Shown here: positions 18,820 to 30,005 of the stretch, one piece after another
Numbering within the stretch: the first letter of the stretch is position 1
Layout of the letters: every line of letters starts with the position of its first letter
Assembly (NCBI GenBank): GCA_946811185.2
Contig: OX328109.1
Span: 44,314,129-44,378,128 of the forward strand
Direction of reading: 5' to 3'
Source of the DNA: Hippopus hippopus
Taxonomy: Eukaryota; Mollusca; Bivalvia; Cardiida; Cardiidae
DNA length: 64,000 nt
Program-made: the position numbers and the translations under genes
Notes under the pieces: generated by a model
What the model was told of the DNA's origin: nothing
The model's database searches: none
The model's input: the letters and a program-made list of their open reading frames with translations, nothing else

Positions 18820-19048
18820 TTAACTCTTTACCAAACAATCACTGGTTTTAACGACCCTGCAGAAGAAGCTTTTTGAAAACATAGTGGGAAAAGGAGAAAA
18901 TGCTCGTAACCAGCATTTTCTCCTTTTCATACATTGTTTTCTTACCTTTCGCAAACAAATTCAGTCACTTGGGACATATCTAATTTGTCGTCTGTAAATG
19001 CTTTGAATTTGGACTGGTCTAATAATTTGTTGTGTGGTAAAGAGGTAA
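18820..19048 (+). mobile_element. MITE-A copy
   Basis: TTTAACTCTTTACCAAACAA start, hairpin around AATGCTCGTAACCAGCATT, and end GTTGTGTGGTAAAGAGGTAA. Confidence 0.8.
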
Positions 19049-19104
19049 ACAAGGTGATTGTGATTCTATCCTTTCTCTGAGAAGTTGAGAACTATTTTCT
19101 TGGT

Positions 19105-19255
19105 TCTGTGGAAAAGTAGCAAGTGCCTTGGGCTGAATATTGTGTGCAGTAATTATACTGGTAAAATAAACTCTGGGAAAGCATAGATAGGTGCACTGGC
19201 TGCCAAGATGAAAGTGAAACAATATTGAAAAAAATATTAGACACAAAACAAAAAA
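19105..19255 (+). mobile_element. SINE fragment (same family as 3811-4124)
   Basis: Matches the SINE body by eye: GTGCCTTGGGCTGAATATTG, GGGAAAGCATAGATAGGTGC and ACTGGCTGCC. The tRNA-like head is missing. Confidence 0.6.
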
Positions 19256-19514
19256 ACAGAATATGTTATGCTACAGGCTAAAAACCCTAGGTACCTACAA
19301 AAATTTTTGTTTTATATAGATCTGGGTAAAGTTTCAGGATGTGCAAAAGTTTACGTCAAATTTTGATATTTTTACCTATCAAAACGGATATAATTTTAAA
19401 ATGTGTCTTTATATAGAATGTCTTATTGAATATGAAATACTTCTACACCAAAAAAAGTTTGACTTGCGTAAATACCGTTTCATAACCTTGTTCCCATCAA
19501 GTAAATTCTAAGTA

Positions 19515-20050
19515 AGAGGGCCATGATGGCCCTATATTGCTCACTTGAGAGTACAGTGTACTTTTAAGAACATAATAATTAATGAAGTGTGGTCAATGTT
19601 CCTCTGAAATGACCTTATGACTTTAAGTTCTACAATAACCTGACCAATTTTAAAAATTTTTATGATTACAAAATCAAGACGCACATTCTGTCAGACTGAG
19701 TCTGATGAGAATCAGAGTAAAAAATGTGGCCTTGGTGTGAATTGTGTTCTGGTGACCCACTGTTTGACCTAATTTATCTTAATTTGGAACTTGTTTGAGA
19801 AACTATCAACATAATCATTTTGGTCAACTTTCATAAGCAATGGACTAAAAATGTGGCCTCAAGAGGGTACATGAGATTTGTCCTAGTGACCTAATTTTTG
19901 ACTTGATGTAATCAAGTTAGGAAATCCTTTTTGATATCACCAATACAGACATTCTGAACACCTTTCAAGAGCACTCACTAAAAATATGGCCTCTAGAGTG
20001 TACACAAGGTTTTTTTTAAGATTTGTTCCAGAGACTTGAGTTTTAACCCA
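19515..20050 (+). mobile_element. 5' part of a Helentron-like element with 145-bp units
   Basis: Starts GAGGGCCATGATGGCCCTAT, as at 22.2 kb, then three to four diverged units (CTAGTGACCTAATTTTTGAC, GTACACAAGGTTTTTTTTAA). The 3' terminus is absent. Confidence 0.65.
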
Positions 20051-20159
20051 CTGCTACCAATTTTGAAAGTTTTAAAAACACAACAGACAAGCAGAAGTAG
20101 TAGTGTTGGTAGAATGTGGCAAAAGTAGTAGTTGTTGCCTTCTTAGGTTAGTTAAAACA

Positions 20160-20427
20160 TATGAGCCATGCTCTGGCAAAAGGGGGCTTAATGCATCTCT
20201 GTGATGCATGATACCAAGCAAGTCATTACAGTATTATACATCCCCCAATCCGTTTTGTGTAACAATCTACTGAATCATGAGGTACACTGGTCCTTTGACA
20301 TACAGAAAATTGACCAATAGCGAAAAGTTTTGGCCCAGGTCAGCCTGCGCGAACTGCGCAGGCTGACCTGGGTCGAAACTTTTTGCAAATGCATTAAGCC
20401 CCTTTTTCACAGAGCACGGCTCATATT
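20160..20427 (+). mobile_element. MITE-C copy (reference)
   Basis: Terminal inverted repeats ATGAGCCATGCTCTG... and ...CACAGAGCACGGCTCAT. Inside is a second palindrome AGCCTGCGCGAACTGCGCAG GCT at about 20340-20370. About 268 bp. Confidence 0.85.
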
Positions 20428-20474
20428 TATTTTACATCAACTGAGAAACAAGTTCTTACAACTTATACTAATCT

Positions 20475-20640
20475 CTCTCGATTCTAATTCCTGGGAACTA
20501 AACCAGTACTCGCGTCAAATGTGTGGGCCAATGAACAATGCCAAAGTTGACATCCGCTCCCAGGTATGGAACTCGAGACCTCATGGTTACGAGGCTGGTG
20601 CTGTACCCCACAACCACGAACACCACACTTAGAAGCAGAA
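20475..20640 (-). mobile_element. SINE-2 copy
   Basis: On the minus strand, GTCTCGAGTTCCATACC and AACTTTGGCATTGTTCATTG match a copy at 25.68-25.81 kb. The head is tRNA-like with a B-box-like GAGTTCCA. Confidence 0.55.
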
Positions 20641-20854
20641 GTATCATAAGTGGTAGTAAAAGAAGGAGCATTAGTATACTAGAAGTATTTAATACCTGCA
20701 AATATCACCTTAATTAACCCAGTCACCTAAAGCTACACTTGTGAAAACACGGTAATGTCTTGAAGCCTCAATACTAGCAAAGTCCAATGATAACAAGACA
20801 TACTGGTTGTCCTTAATCTGGTCCAGCTGTTTTGATAATAATATTGTCTAGCTT

Positions 20855-21445
20855 TAACCCCTTACCAAACAATCTGGACTTTAAACAACCAGAAGACAGA
20901 AAGCCTTTGAAAACATTGTGGGAAAAGGAGAAAATGCTGGTTATAAATTTTTGAGTCATATTTATTTTGTTCTCTGCAAATGCTTTCGATTTGGACTAGT
21001 CTAAAATTTTGTCGTTTGGTAAAGAGTTAAGTTAACTCTTTATCACAGAGTCCTGAGTTTTGATGACCCTGTGAAAGAGGCCTTTTGAAACAATTTGGGA
21101 AAAGGAGAAAATGCTGGTAAACAGCATTTTCTCCTTTTTCCACAGTATTTTTTAACCTTTCTCAAACAAATGTAATTTTTTCAGTTAGGTCTATTTTGTT
21201 GTCTGCAAAATTGTTTTCAATTTGGAGCCTTTATCAAATGACAAAATTTTGCACTTGTCCATCTCCAAAGCATTTGCAGACAACAAAAGGAACCTAGCTC
21301 AAACCATGGGAGCTGTCTTCAAAACAGGAGAAAATATTGTGAGAAAATGCTGATTACCAGCTTTTTCTCCTTTTCCCACAATCCTTTTCAAAAACATTCA
21401 AATTCTAGGTTGTTAAAACTCAAGATTACTTGGTCAAGGGTTAAG
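20855..21445. mobile_element. Three MITE-A copies in a row
   Basis: 20855-21031 (+) lacks half of the hairpin. 21033-21225 (+) has TTAACTCTTTATCACAGAGT and a degraded right end. 21226-21445 (-) ends ACTTGGTCAAGGGTTAA. Adjacent copies share TTAA junctions, suggesting insertion into each other's ends. Confidence 0.75.
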
Positions 21446-21454
21446 TCTACCAAA

Positions 21455-21940
21455 GGAAAAAATTTGAGACTTCTCCAGATTGACAGAATTTTTCAGAGGA
21501 TAAATTCAGTGTTCCTCAAATGACGAGACTGAAAGGGTAGAAAGCATTGTGGGAAAAGGAGAAAATACTGGTTACTAGCATACAGTCTTTTCCCTCCGAG
21601 TGTACTAAGTTTAGAAAACAAAGGATTACTTGGTTGGGTTAAACCTTTTCAAAACTGTCCCAAATCTTAAAGATCCTAACAAGAAAGGCTTTTCGTAACA
21701 ATGTGCAAAAAAGAGAAAAAGCTGACAACACTGGTTCACTAAGCTACTTACGACTGAACTATCTATACAACTAAAGGATTCGTAAGTGGCTGTGTTCAAT
21801 GTGCTACAAGTATTGTTTATCTCAAACCAGATGCTGTTTTTCCGTGTCTTTTTAACCCTTAGGGTGCCTTTTCTAACAAAAGTTACTTTTGCATCCAGTG
21901 TAGATCAGAATGTGCAGTCTGATCTTTGAGCTAAACCAGC
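21455..21940. repeat. Decayed MITE-A and MITE-B pieces
   Basis: MITE-A-like hairpins at about 21538-21600 and 21660-21730, and a MITE-B remnant (TTAACCCTTAGGGTGCC, GTGCAGTCTGATCTTTGAG) at 21853-21930. Confidence 0.5.
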
Positions 21941-22329
21941 CGCTTTGTTGACACTTTCTGGACAAAAGTATCCTGAAAATTGCCGTTACATTTGCATCTT
22001 ATTTCTGACTGAAAATGATCTTTTGGTTGTCTTCTGTGCTCTGCGGTTTCACCTTTCACTAAACAATTCTTTTAAGGCAATGCTTTTCTATCTGTCCATA
22101 AAATTCAAATTTGTGCAACATTTATTTTGTGGTCTACAAATGTTTTCAGTCACTTCACCCTTACAATTATAAAAATAACTATAATTAAAGTGGATTATTC
22201 CAATTAAAAAACAAGAGGGCCATGATGGCCCTGGATCGCTCACCTGAGTCAATAGGCAAAGTTTCACTCCACGTGCAAAATTCAATTTCTGACCAATTGC
22301 CAGGTCAATTGAGCTTAAAATGTGGCATC

Positions 22330-23960
22330 TAGAGCATCCACAAGAAATTTCTGTAAGTTGACCTAGTGACCTACTTTATCACCATATGTGACCAAATTTA
22401 GAACTCATCAAAATATTTATCAAGACAAACATTCTGAACAGTTTTCAAGTTAATTGAGAAATAAATTTGGCCTCTAAAGTGCCCTAAAGGTATTTCTTTA
22501 ATTTGACCTAGTGACCTAGTTTATGATCCCAGGTGACCCAATTTCAAACTCATCCAATATTTCATAAAGACAAACATTCTGACCAATTTTCAAGTCAATT
22601 GAGCAAGAAATGTGGCCTCTAGAGTGCCCTTAAGGTATTTCTTTAATTTGACCTAGTGACCTAAATTATGACCCCAGGTGACCCAATTTTGAACTCATCT
22701 TAGATTTCATCAAGAGAAACATTTTAGCCAATTTTCAAATCAATTGAGCAAGAAATGTGGCCTCAAGAGTGCCCTAAAGGTATTTCTTTAATTTGACCTA
22801 GTGACCTAGTTAATGAGTCCAGTTGACCCAAATTAAGATCCATGTGAGATTTAATCAAGACAAACATTCTGACCAATTTTCAAGTCGATTGAGCAAAAAA
22901 TGTGACCTCTAGAGTGCCCTAGAGGTATTTCTTTAATTTGACCTAGTGACCTAGATTATGACCCCAGGTGACCCAATTTTGAACTCATCTTAGATTTCAG
23001 CAAGAGAAACATTTTAACCAATTTTCAAATCAATTGAACAATAAATGTGGTCAACCCGAGTTGACCCAAATTCAGACTCATGTGAGATTTTATCAAGACA
23101 AATATTCTGACCAATTTTCAAGTCAATTGAGCCAAAAATGTGGCCTCCTGAGTGCCCTAAAGATATTTCTTTAATTTGACGTAGTGACATAGTTTATGAC
23201 CCGAGTTGACCCAAACTCAGATTCATGTGAGATTTTATCAAGACAAACATTCCGACCATTTTTCAAGTGGATTGAGCAAAAAATGTGGCCTCTATAGTGC
23301 TCTACAGGTAATTCTTTAATTTGACCTAGTGATCTAGTTTATGACCCAGGTCACCCAAATCCAAACTCATTCGAGATTTTATCAAGACAAACATTCTGAC
23401 AAATTTTCAAGTCAATTGGGCAAGAAATGTGGCCTCTAGAGTGCCCTTAAGGTATTTCTTCAATTTGACCTAGTGACCTAAATTATGACCCCAGGTGACC
23501 CAATTATGAACTCATCTTAGATTTCATCAAGAGAAACATTTTAACCAATTTTCAAATCAATTGAACAATAAATGTGGCCTCTAGAGTGCCCTAGAGGTAT
23601 TTCTTCAATTTGACCTAGTGACCTAGTTTATGATCCCAGTTGACCCAATTCAGATTCATGTGAGATTTTATCAAGACAAACATTCTGATCAATTTTCAAG
23701 TCAATTGGGCAAAGAATGTGGCTTCTAGAGTGCCCTATAGGTATTTCTTTAATTTGACCTAGTGACCTAGTTTATGATCCCAGGTGACCCAATTTTGAAC
23801 TTATCCGAGATTTCATCAAGTCAAACATTCTGACCAAATTTCAGGTCATTTGAACAATAAATGTAGTGTCTAGAGTGCCCACAAGGTATTTCTTTTATTT
23901 GACCTAGTGACCTAGTTTATGACCCAATTTTGAACTCACTGAACATGTTGTGCTCAGGTG
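22330..23960 (+). repeat. Satellite array, period about 145 bp, about 11 units
   Basis: GACCTAGTGACCTAG recurs at 22505, 22650, 22795 and 22940, exactly 145 bp apart, and continues with small indels to 23901. Each unit also has CAAGACAAACATTCTGACCA and GAGTGCCCTAAAGGTATTTC. Confidence 0.9.
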
Positions 23961-23984
23961 GGCTAACAAACTTAGAACAGGTTC

Positions 23985-24870
23985 ACTACATACCAAATAT
24001 CAAAGCTCCAAGCCTTCCAGTTTCACAGAAGAAGAATTTTAAAATTTTCCCTTTTTTGTTCCTATGTTCAAACTTGTGACCCCCAGGGTGGGGCCACTTT
24101 TTTTACCCCAGGGGCATCATATGAACAAACTTGGTAGAGGTCCACTAGGAGATGCTACATACCAAATATCAAAGCTCTATTCCTACCAGTTTCAGAGAAG
24201 AAGAATTTTAAAGTTTTCCTTCTTTGTTCCTATGTTTAAACTTGTGACCCCCGGGGCGGGGCCAGTTTTGACCCCAGGGGCATCGTATGAACAAACTTGG
24301 TAGAGGCCCACTAGAAGATGCCACATACCAAATATCAAAGCTCTGAGCCTTCAAGTTTCAAAGAAGAAGAATTTTAAAGTTTTCCCTTTTTTGTTCCTAT
24401 GTTCGAACTTGTGACCCCCGGGGCGGGGCCAGTTTTGACCCCAGGGGCATCATATGAACAAACTTGGTAGAGGTCAACTAGCAGATGTTACATACCAAAT
24501 ATCAAAGCTCTATGCCTTCCAGTTTCAGAGAAGAAAAATTTTAAAGTTTTCCTTCTTTGTTTGTATGTCCGAACTTGTGGCCCCCGGGGCGGGGCCAGTT
24601 TTGACCCCAGGGGCATCATATGAACACACTTGGTAGAGGTCCACTAGGAGATGCTACATACCAAATGTCAAAGCTCTATGTCTTCCAGTTTCAGAGAAGA
24701 AGAATTTTAAAGTTTTCCTTCTTTGTTCCTATGTTCGAACTTGTGACCCCCGGGGCGGGGCCAGTTTTGACCCCAGGGGCATCATATGAACAAACTTGGT
24801 AGAGGTCCACTAGAAGATGCTACATACCAAATATCAAAGCTGTACGCCTTCTAGTTTCAGAGAAGATTTT
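23985..24870 (+). repeat. Satellite array, period about 166 bp, about 5 units
   Basis: CATACCAAATATCAAAG recurs at about 23988, 24158, 24324, 24491, 24657 and 24822. Each unit has a GC-rich box (GACCCCCGGGGCGGGGCCAG) and GAACAAACTTGGTAGAGG. Confidence 0.9.
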
Positions 24871-25324
24871 CGAAGATTTTGCTATTTTTTTCCTTTTGGT
24901 TGCCATGGCAACCAGAGTTATGGATGGAATTCAATCTCTTGAACAACTTTGGTAAAGCTTCACCCAAGGAACATCCCTGCCAAGTTTCATCAAGATTGGC
25001 CCAGTGGTTTAGGAGGAGAAGATGTTTAAAGAAATTGTGGACGACGGACGACGCACGACAGACAACGCACGACCGACGACGGACATTAGGCGATCACAAA
25101 AGCTTACCTTGAGCACTTCGTGCTCAGGTGAGCTAAAAAACAAAAGGACCAAAAAATTGGTTTTTTGAGGATATTAGAGGCTGAGAAGAGTTACTCAGTA
25201 TCAAAAAAGTCAGTATGGAGCCCAAGTAGGAGAGCAAACTGTGTGCACATTGTGGTCTTCATCTAAATGACCTTAGCTGTTGCTCAAATCAGCCATGTTG
25301 TGTCTATTTATTTTTTGTTTATTT

Positions 25325-25534
25325 CAACCATTACCAAACACGCTTGACTCTTAACAACCCTTAGAAAGAAGCTTTTTGAAAACACTGTGGGAAAAGGAAA
25401 AAATGCTGGTTTCCCACAATGTTTTCTACACTATCAAAGAAAAGCATTATCTTTTTAGCCATATTTAAATTGTTATCTGCAAAATGCTTTCAATTTGGAC
25501 AAGTGTAAAATTTTATTGTTTGCTAAAGAGTTAA
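25325..25534 (+). mobile_element. MITE-A copy, hairpin shortened
   Basis: ACCATTACCAAACACGCTTG start, half of the hairpin missing (AAAATGCTGGTTTCCCACAA), and end TTGTTTGCTAAAGAGTTAA. Confidence 0.75.
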
Positions 25535-25674
25535 GAGTTCCTTGTCACAGTGATTGTATGTAAACATGTTTATATTCTTAACCTCATTTCATTCACCGAT
25601 TTTACCCCCTGCAAACTTTTTTTGTCTTAAAGCAGGTCCTTTTTGAAAACAATGTGGCAAAGGCAGAAATGTTT

Positions 25675-25810
25675 AGTGTCTGTGGCTGTGAGGTAGAGCT
25701 TCAGCCTCATAACCATAAGGTCCCAAGTTCGAGCACGTGTCAACTTTGGGATTTTTCATTGGCCCACCTATTCAGCATGAGTACTGGCGTAGTTCCTAGG
25801 AAGCATAATT
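25675..25810 (+). mobile_element. SINE-2 copy
   Basis: GTGGCTGTGAGGTAGAGC head, B-box-like CAAGTTCGAGCAC, then TCATTGGCCCACCTATTCAG and GGCGTAGTTCCTAGGAA. The inverse copy is at 20475-20640. Confidence 0.6.
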
Positions 25811-25814
25811 GAGA

Positions 25815-26231
25815 GAGAAAGAAAGAATTTTGGACTCATCCGTAATGACAGCACTTATGAACCACAAATCTAATGTGGCTAACACGATAGGAAGTGTCCT
25901 AGAATGGTTAGAAAACACTGTGAGAAAACTCTCCTTTTTCCACAAGGTTTTCAAAAGCCTTCTTTCTCCACGTCATGAAAACATGGGATTATTTGGAAAA
26001 GGGTTAACTCTTTACCAAACAACAAAATTTTAGATTAGTCCAAAATGGAAGCATTTGCAGGTGACAAATGTGACTCAAAAAGTGACATTTGCTTTGGTAA
26101 AGGCAGAAAACATAGTGGAACAAGGAGAAAATGCTGGTTACCAGCATTTTCTCCTTTTCCCACAATGTTTTCAAAAGGATTCTTCCCCAGGGTCGTTAAA
26201 AGTAGGGATTGTGTGGTAAATGTTAAATGCT
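25815..26231 (-). mobile_element. MITE-A copy (26003-26231) and a preceding decayed half
   Basis: The complete copy starts TTAACTCTTTACCAAACAAC, has a full hairpin at about 26115-26172, and ends GGGATTGTGTGGTAAATGTT. The half at 25815-26000 ends GATTATTTGGAAAAGGGTTAA. Confidence 0.8.
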
Positions 26232-26389
26232 TTGTTTGTCACAGATCTATGCAAGATAAAGATGATGGGCTCCAAGGATGAAACAGCTTGAGAAATAAAT
26301 ATACTTTTTCGGATAAAATTAAAGGGTTTTACAAGTAATTTTACAAGAAATGCATGCATACCTTCCAATAAACTGATAGGCACATTTAC

Positions 26390-26615
26390 CCTTTATCATA
26401 CATTTCCGACTTTTATTGACCCTGAGAGAGAAGTCTTTTGAAAACACTTTGGGAAAAGGAGAAAATGCTGGTAACCAGCATTTTCTTCTTCTCCCACAAT
26501 GTTTTCTACTCATTCAGAAATCAACTCTATCATTGGAACTACATTTAATTTGTCGTCTGCAAATGCTTTTGATTTGGACCAATCTAAAATTATGTTGTTT
26601 GGTAATGAGTTAACC
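26390..26615 (+). mobile_element. MITE-A copy
   Basis: TTTACCCTTTATCATACATT start, hairpin at about 26447-26503, end TTGTTTGGTAATGAGTTAA. Confidence 0.85.
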
Positions 26616-26624
26616 CCAATTTTC

Positions 26625-26947
26625 AAAGACCCTGAGGCAGAAGGCTTCTGTAAGCATTGTTAGAAAAAGAGAAAGTGCTGGTAACCAGTTAAACACACAA
26701 TAGCATGCAAGATTTCAGCCCAGACTGCAAGAGGTTGAGGTGTAACCCTTTACCAAACAATTCCATGTTATGAAAAAGAAGTCTTTTGAAAACATTGTGG
26801 GAAAAGGAGACAATGCTGGATTCCAGCATTTTTATCCCAGCCATGTTTACTACACTGACCTTTCTTGCGAGTCATACTCAATTCATTATCTGAAGATGAT
26901 TTCGATTTGGAAAAGTCTTCAAATTTGTCGTCTGGTAAAGAGTTAAC
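26625..26947 (+). mobile_element. MITE-A half and near-full copy
   Basis: A hairpin-half fragment at 26625-26695 is followed by a copy at 26742-26947 (CCCTTTACCAAACAATTCCA start, GTCTGGTAAAGAGTTAA end) with a diverged centre. Confidence 0.7.
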
Positions 26948-26953
26948 TAAGAG

Positions 26954-27229
26954 GTTAACCCTTTACCACACAATCCCGACCTTTCATGACCCTGAGAAAG
27001 AAGCCCTATGAAAACATTGTGGGAAAAGGAGAAAACGCTGGTCCAGCATTTTCTCCATTTCCCCAGGGATCCTATATATGTGTATATACGATCCCTGAAT
27101 TCCCACAATGTTTTCTTCCCTTTCCAAAACGAATTTCTATTTTTGATTGGCATACATGTATATTTTGTTGTCTGCAAATGCTTTCAATTTGGACAAGTCT
27201 AAAGTTTTGTTGTTTGGTAAAGAGTTAAG
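26954..27229 (+). mobile_element. MITE-A copy interrupted by a second palindrome
   Basis: Consensus ends (GGTTAACCCTTTACCACACA; TTTGGTAAAGAGTTAA), but the right hairpin arm is split at about 27062-27100 by CAGGGATCCTATATATGTGT...CGATCCCTG, itself a palindrome. A related small palindrome occurs at 31676-31706. Confidence 0.8.
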
Positions 27230-27713
27230 GGCTAACCCTTTTTGAGTTTGATTATTGAAAACATTCGAGCAGACCGAGGGTCATGCGCAGATTAAGCATA
27301 GATTAAGATCAGAATCCAAAATCGTAGTTTGATCTTTGACAGCTACTTGCAGGTCTTCTCGTAAACACACACTTGAAATTTAATACAGCTTTTTTTTATT
27401 GACAGGCTGTACAAATTAACCTACTCCCGATTCGGGGTCTAGCTCCGATGTTATTTTTGTGATTGTTTCTCCGCTAGAGGACCAGTAACAAAAATAGCAT
27501 CGGAGCAGACCTTCAGACTGAAGGTAAAATTAACCTTACTTAATTTAGCCGTCCATACGGTCCGAGTCCAAGATAAGAGGTTAGGATTTAGAACGATTCT
27601 TTCGGTATCAGTAATTCGCAACCAAAAAATAAGAAAATCGATCTTTCACGCAGGTTACATTTCCCAAAAAAAATCATCGTAAGAAATTTAATCAATGCAA
27701 AAACAGAACTTAC

Positions 27714-27830
27714 TTGGTTCGTCTACTCTTTGTTTTTCGTTCTGCACAGTCTGATGTAATCCGGCCTTGTGCGCTAAACGACTCGGATTATATTACGTGT
27801 CTGTGTACACTTTTCTTCAATTTGATTGGC
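27714..27830 (-). promoter_or_regulatory. Possible first exon and promoter for the minus-strand aldolase gene
   Basis: On the minus strand: CCAAT box in GGCCAATCAAATT (about 27818-27830), an AT-rich TAATATAATCC (about 27784-27800), then a perfect donor context CCAA|GTAAGTT with the exon ending at 27714. A spliced 5' UTR is required for aldolase, but it would need a 15-kb first intron, and nothing ties this site to the gene directly. Confidence 0.2.
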
Positions 27831-27930
27831 CGATATGTCACACACCCCCTTTTTCAACGATACGGTAAACACCGTGTTTATCCGAGTGTTACGAGATGTA
27901 GACAAACCCTTTACCTAACAATACCTTGTT

Positions 27931-28141
27931 TTATCCCTTAAGATGCTAAGCGCGACTTACTGACCTTGTGCGGACAGTGTAGCTCAAGATCAGACTGCAC
28001 AGAACGTGCAGTCTGATTTTGGATCTACACTATCCGATAAGAAGATGTTTATCTCCAAAAAAAAGTTTTAAATAACAGTATTCGGGTTTCTACTAAGGGC
28101 TTAAAAGTTTTAATTGATTTATTTAATAGCATAAGGGTTTA
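27931..28141 (-). mobile_element. MITE-B copy
   Basis: ATCCCTTAAGATGCTAAGCG start, core GACTGCACAGAACGTGCAGTC, end AATAGCATAAGGGTTTA. Confidence 0.8.
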
Positions 28142-28147
28142 CCACCA

Positions 28148-28771
28148 CTGTTTGGAAAGGATTTTAACTCTTTATCAAACGCTCCCGGGATTGAACGACC
28201 TTGTGGAAGAAGCCTTGTGAAAATATTGTAGAAAAAGGAGATCAGCATTTTCTCCTTTTACCACAATGCTTTGCACGCTGACATTGAAGACAAATGCCAT
28301 CGATTCACATTTACTTTGTCTGCAGATGCTTTTCAACTGGATACGTCTAAAACTATATAGTTCAGTACAGGGTTAAGAAAAATATAGTGGAAAAGACGAC
28401 AATTCGGCTTACTTGCATTTTCTCCTCCTCCCACAACGTTTGCTAAAAAATATTCGTTCACAGACAAACCTTATCTGCAAACATCATTTTATTTGACGTC
28501 AACAAATGTTTTGAGTTTGGACAAGTCTACAGTTTATCTTCGATCACTTGTTTAACCTTTTACCACGCGACAAAATTTTAGACAAGTTCAGAGTGAAAGC
28601 ATTTACAGGTGAAAGAATTTTTTTTCAATGATGATTAGATGATGAGCTTTGTCTATGAGAGGATAGAAAGCAAGAGAGCTGGTTACCAGCATTTTCTCTT
28701 TTTCTTACAATGTTTTCCAAAGCTATATACCAAAGGGTCGTTAAAATTCGGAATTGTGTGGTAAACGGTTA
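28148..28771. mobile_element. Run of MITE-A copies
   Basis: 28148-28373 (+) has TTTTAACTCTTTATCAAACG and a right terminus GTACAGGGTTAA. 28376-28552 is a decayed half. 28552-28771 (-) has TTTAACCTTTTACCACGCGA and ends TTGTGTGGTAAACGGTTA. Hairpins in this run are partly eroded. Confidence 0.7.
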
Positions 28772-28817
28772 GGCTAAACAAGAGTTAAGGAGTTATCTTT
28801 GAACTAAAATATTACAC

Positions 28818-29010
28818 CCTTAAAGGCCCACTAGCCACCAAAAGTAAACAATGTGGGGGTCAAATTGAAGGCAAATTTAATTCATACTATTTAAGAGTAT
28901 CCATGGATATAATACTTGTCCGGACAATTCGTGACAATGATGATGTCTGTCAAAGTTTCAGCCGCTGATAGAAAAATTGATTGTTAATCTACACTTAAAC
29001 TTGCCAACTT
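28818..29010. repeat. Family-F repeat (AAAGGCCCACTAGC)
   Basis: TAAAGGCCCACTAGCCACCA and AAAGTAAACAATGTGGG match the termini found at 38.42 and 39.33 kb and a fragment at 54.5 kb. The right arm is degraded. Confidence 0.5.
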
Positions 29011-29011
29011 T

Positions 29012-29221
29012 GACCCTTATCTTGCTAGATAACTAAAATGAAATTTTCAGTTCGATAGTAAAAGTCCAAATATTGCTATTTCAAAGTTATGTTCTGGGGA
29101 GTAATATCTCCTCATCGGACAGTGTAGATCCAAGATCAGACTGCACGCTCTGTGCAGTCTGATCTTGATCTACACTGTCCGCAAAAGGTCAGTGAGTCGC
29201 GATTAGCAGCCTAAGGGTTAA
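29012..29221 (+). mobile_element. MITE-B copy
   Basis: GACCCTTATCTTGCTAGATA start, core AGACTGCACGCTCTGTGCAG, end GCAGCCTAAGGGTTAA. Confidence 0.85.
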
Positions 29222-29864
29222 TATGATATTCTAGTTTTAATTGTTTACTTTTTGCCGTTTGTGGGTCTTTAAAATCAGGGTCCCTGACCCCCTGTTTCTT
29301 TGAATTTAGATCCCCAAATCTTACAAGGGGCCTAAAAAATTTATAAGAGTGCCTTCTTTTTTTGGAAACCCCCCCCCCCCCCACACACACACACATTAGA
29401 AAAATCCCGAAAATTCTACGCGGATTCGTAGTAATTCCAACCAAGAGTAAAACCCAAATTTAAGAGCACTTTCCACCTCGAAAATCTAACCGCACCGGAA
29501 AGAGAAGACCCAAGATCTGACTTCATTTTCTGTGCACACTGATCTAGATCTACACTTTTTGCAAAAAGCGGCACAGAGCTTAGATGAGATGCCTAGGCTT
29601 TCAGGTATTCAAGCCTAGGACATTTAACTGAGACTGGGTCCAGACGGTAAAAATCTTTTATTATATTCTTATCAGTGAATTACTGGGATTTCACAGTGAA
29701 TAACACCACTAGTGATATAAATATGGTATCATCACTTGTGACGATATAGTTTTAGAATGTTTGCTGGAACTACTTTTTTCCTATATTGCTCATATTGTGC
29801 CATTCTTGATAATTATTAGAATAAAACAGGGTGAATTAGGAATATAATAAATAGGATAATCAAC

Positions 29865-30005
29865 TGGTTGTGTGTGGTATTAAAAATATCTCACTCGAAT
29901 GGGGTTTGATTCGGACTCGTTTTTCAACCGCATTATACCCCATTCTAGTGACAGATTTTTAATATCACACACAACCAGCTGATTATCATCTATTTATTCA
30001 CGCCC
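29865..30005. repeat. Imperfect palindrome
   Basis: Left arm GATAATCAACTGGTTGTGTG...TAAAAATATCTCACTC pairs with AGATTTTTAATATCACACAC...CAGCTGATTATC on the right. Arms are about 55-60 bp with an AAACCGCATT-containing centre. Confidence 0.65.

Larger units (their letters stand above)
22209..25137 (+). mobile_element. Helitron/Helentron-like non-autonomous element with two satellite arrays
   Basis: The left end carries a GGCCATGATGGCC hairpin and CTCACCTGAGT. The right end carries the hairpin TGAGCACTTCGTGCTCA followed by GGTGAGCTAA, which fits the 3' hairpin-plus-CTRR rule of Helitrons. CTCACCTGAG on the left is the inverse of CTCAGGTGAG on the right, the subterminal inverted repeat described for Helentrons and HINEs. 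Between them are an array of about 145-bp units (22330-23960), an array of about 166-bp units (23985-24870), and a unique tail with an ACGACGG-rich stretch (25035-25085). No Rep/helicase coding is visible. Confidence 0.7.

Noticed and set aside
24064..24802. Repeated open frames of 60-79 aa sharing LVTPGAGPVLTPGASYEQTW
   Set aside because: They are translations of the 166-bp satellite unit; the period is not a multiple of three and every frame stops at the same place.
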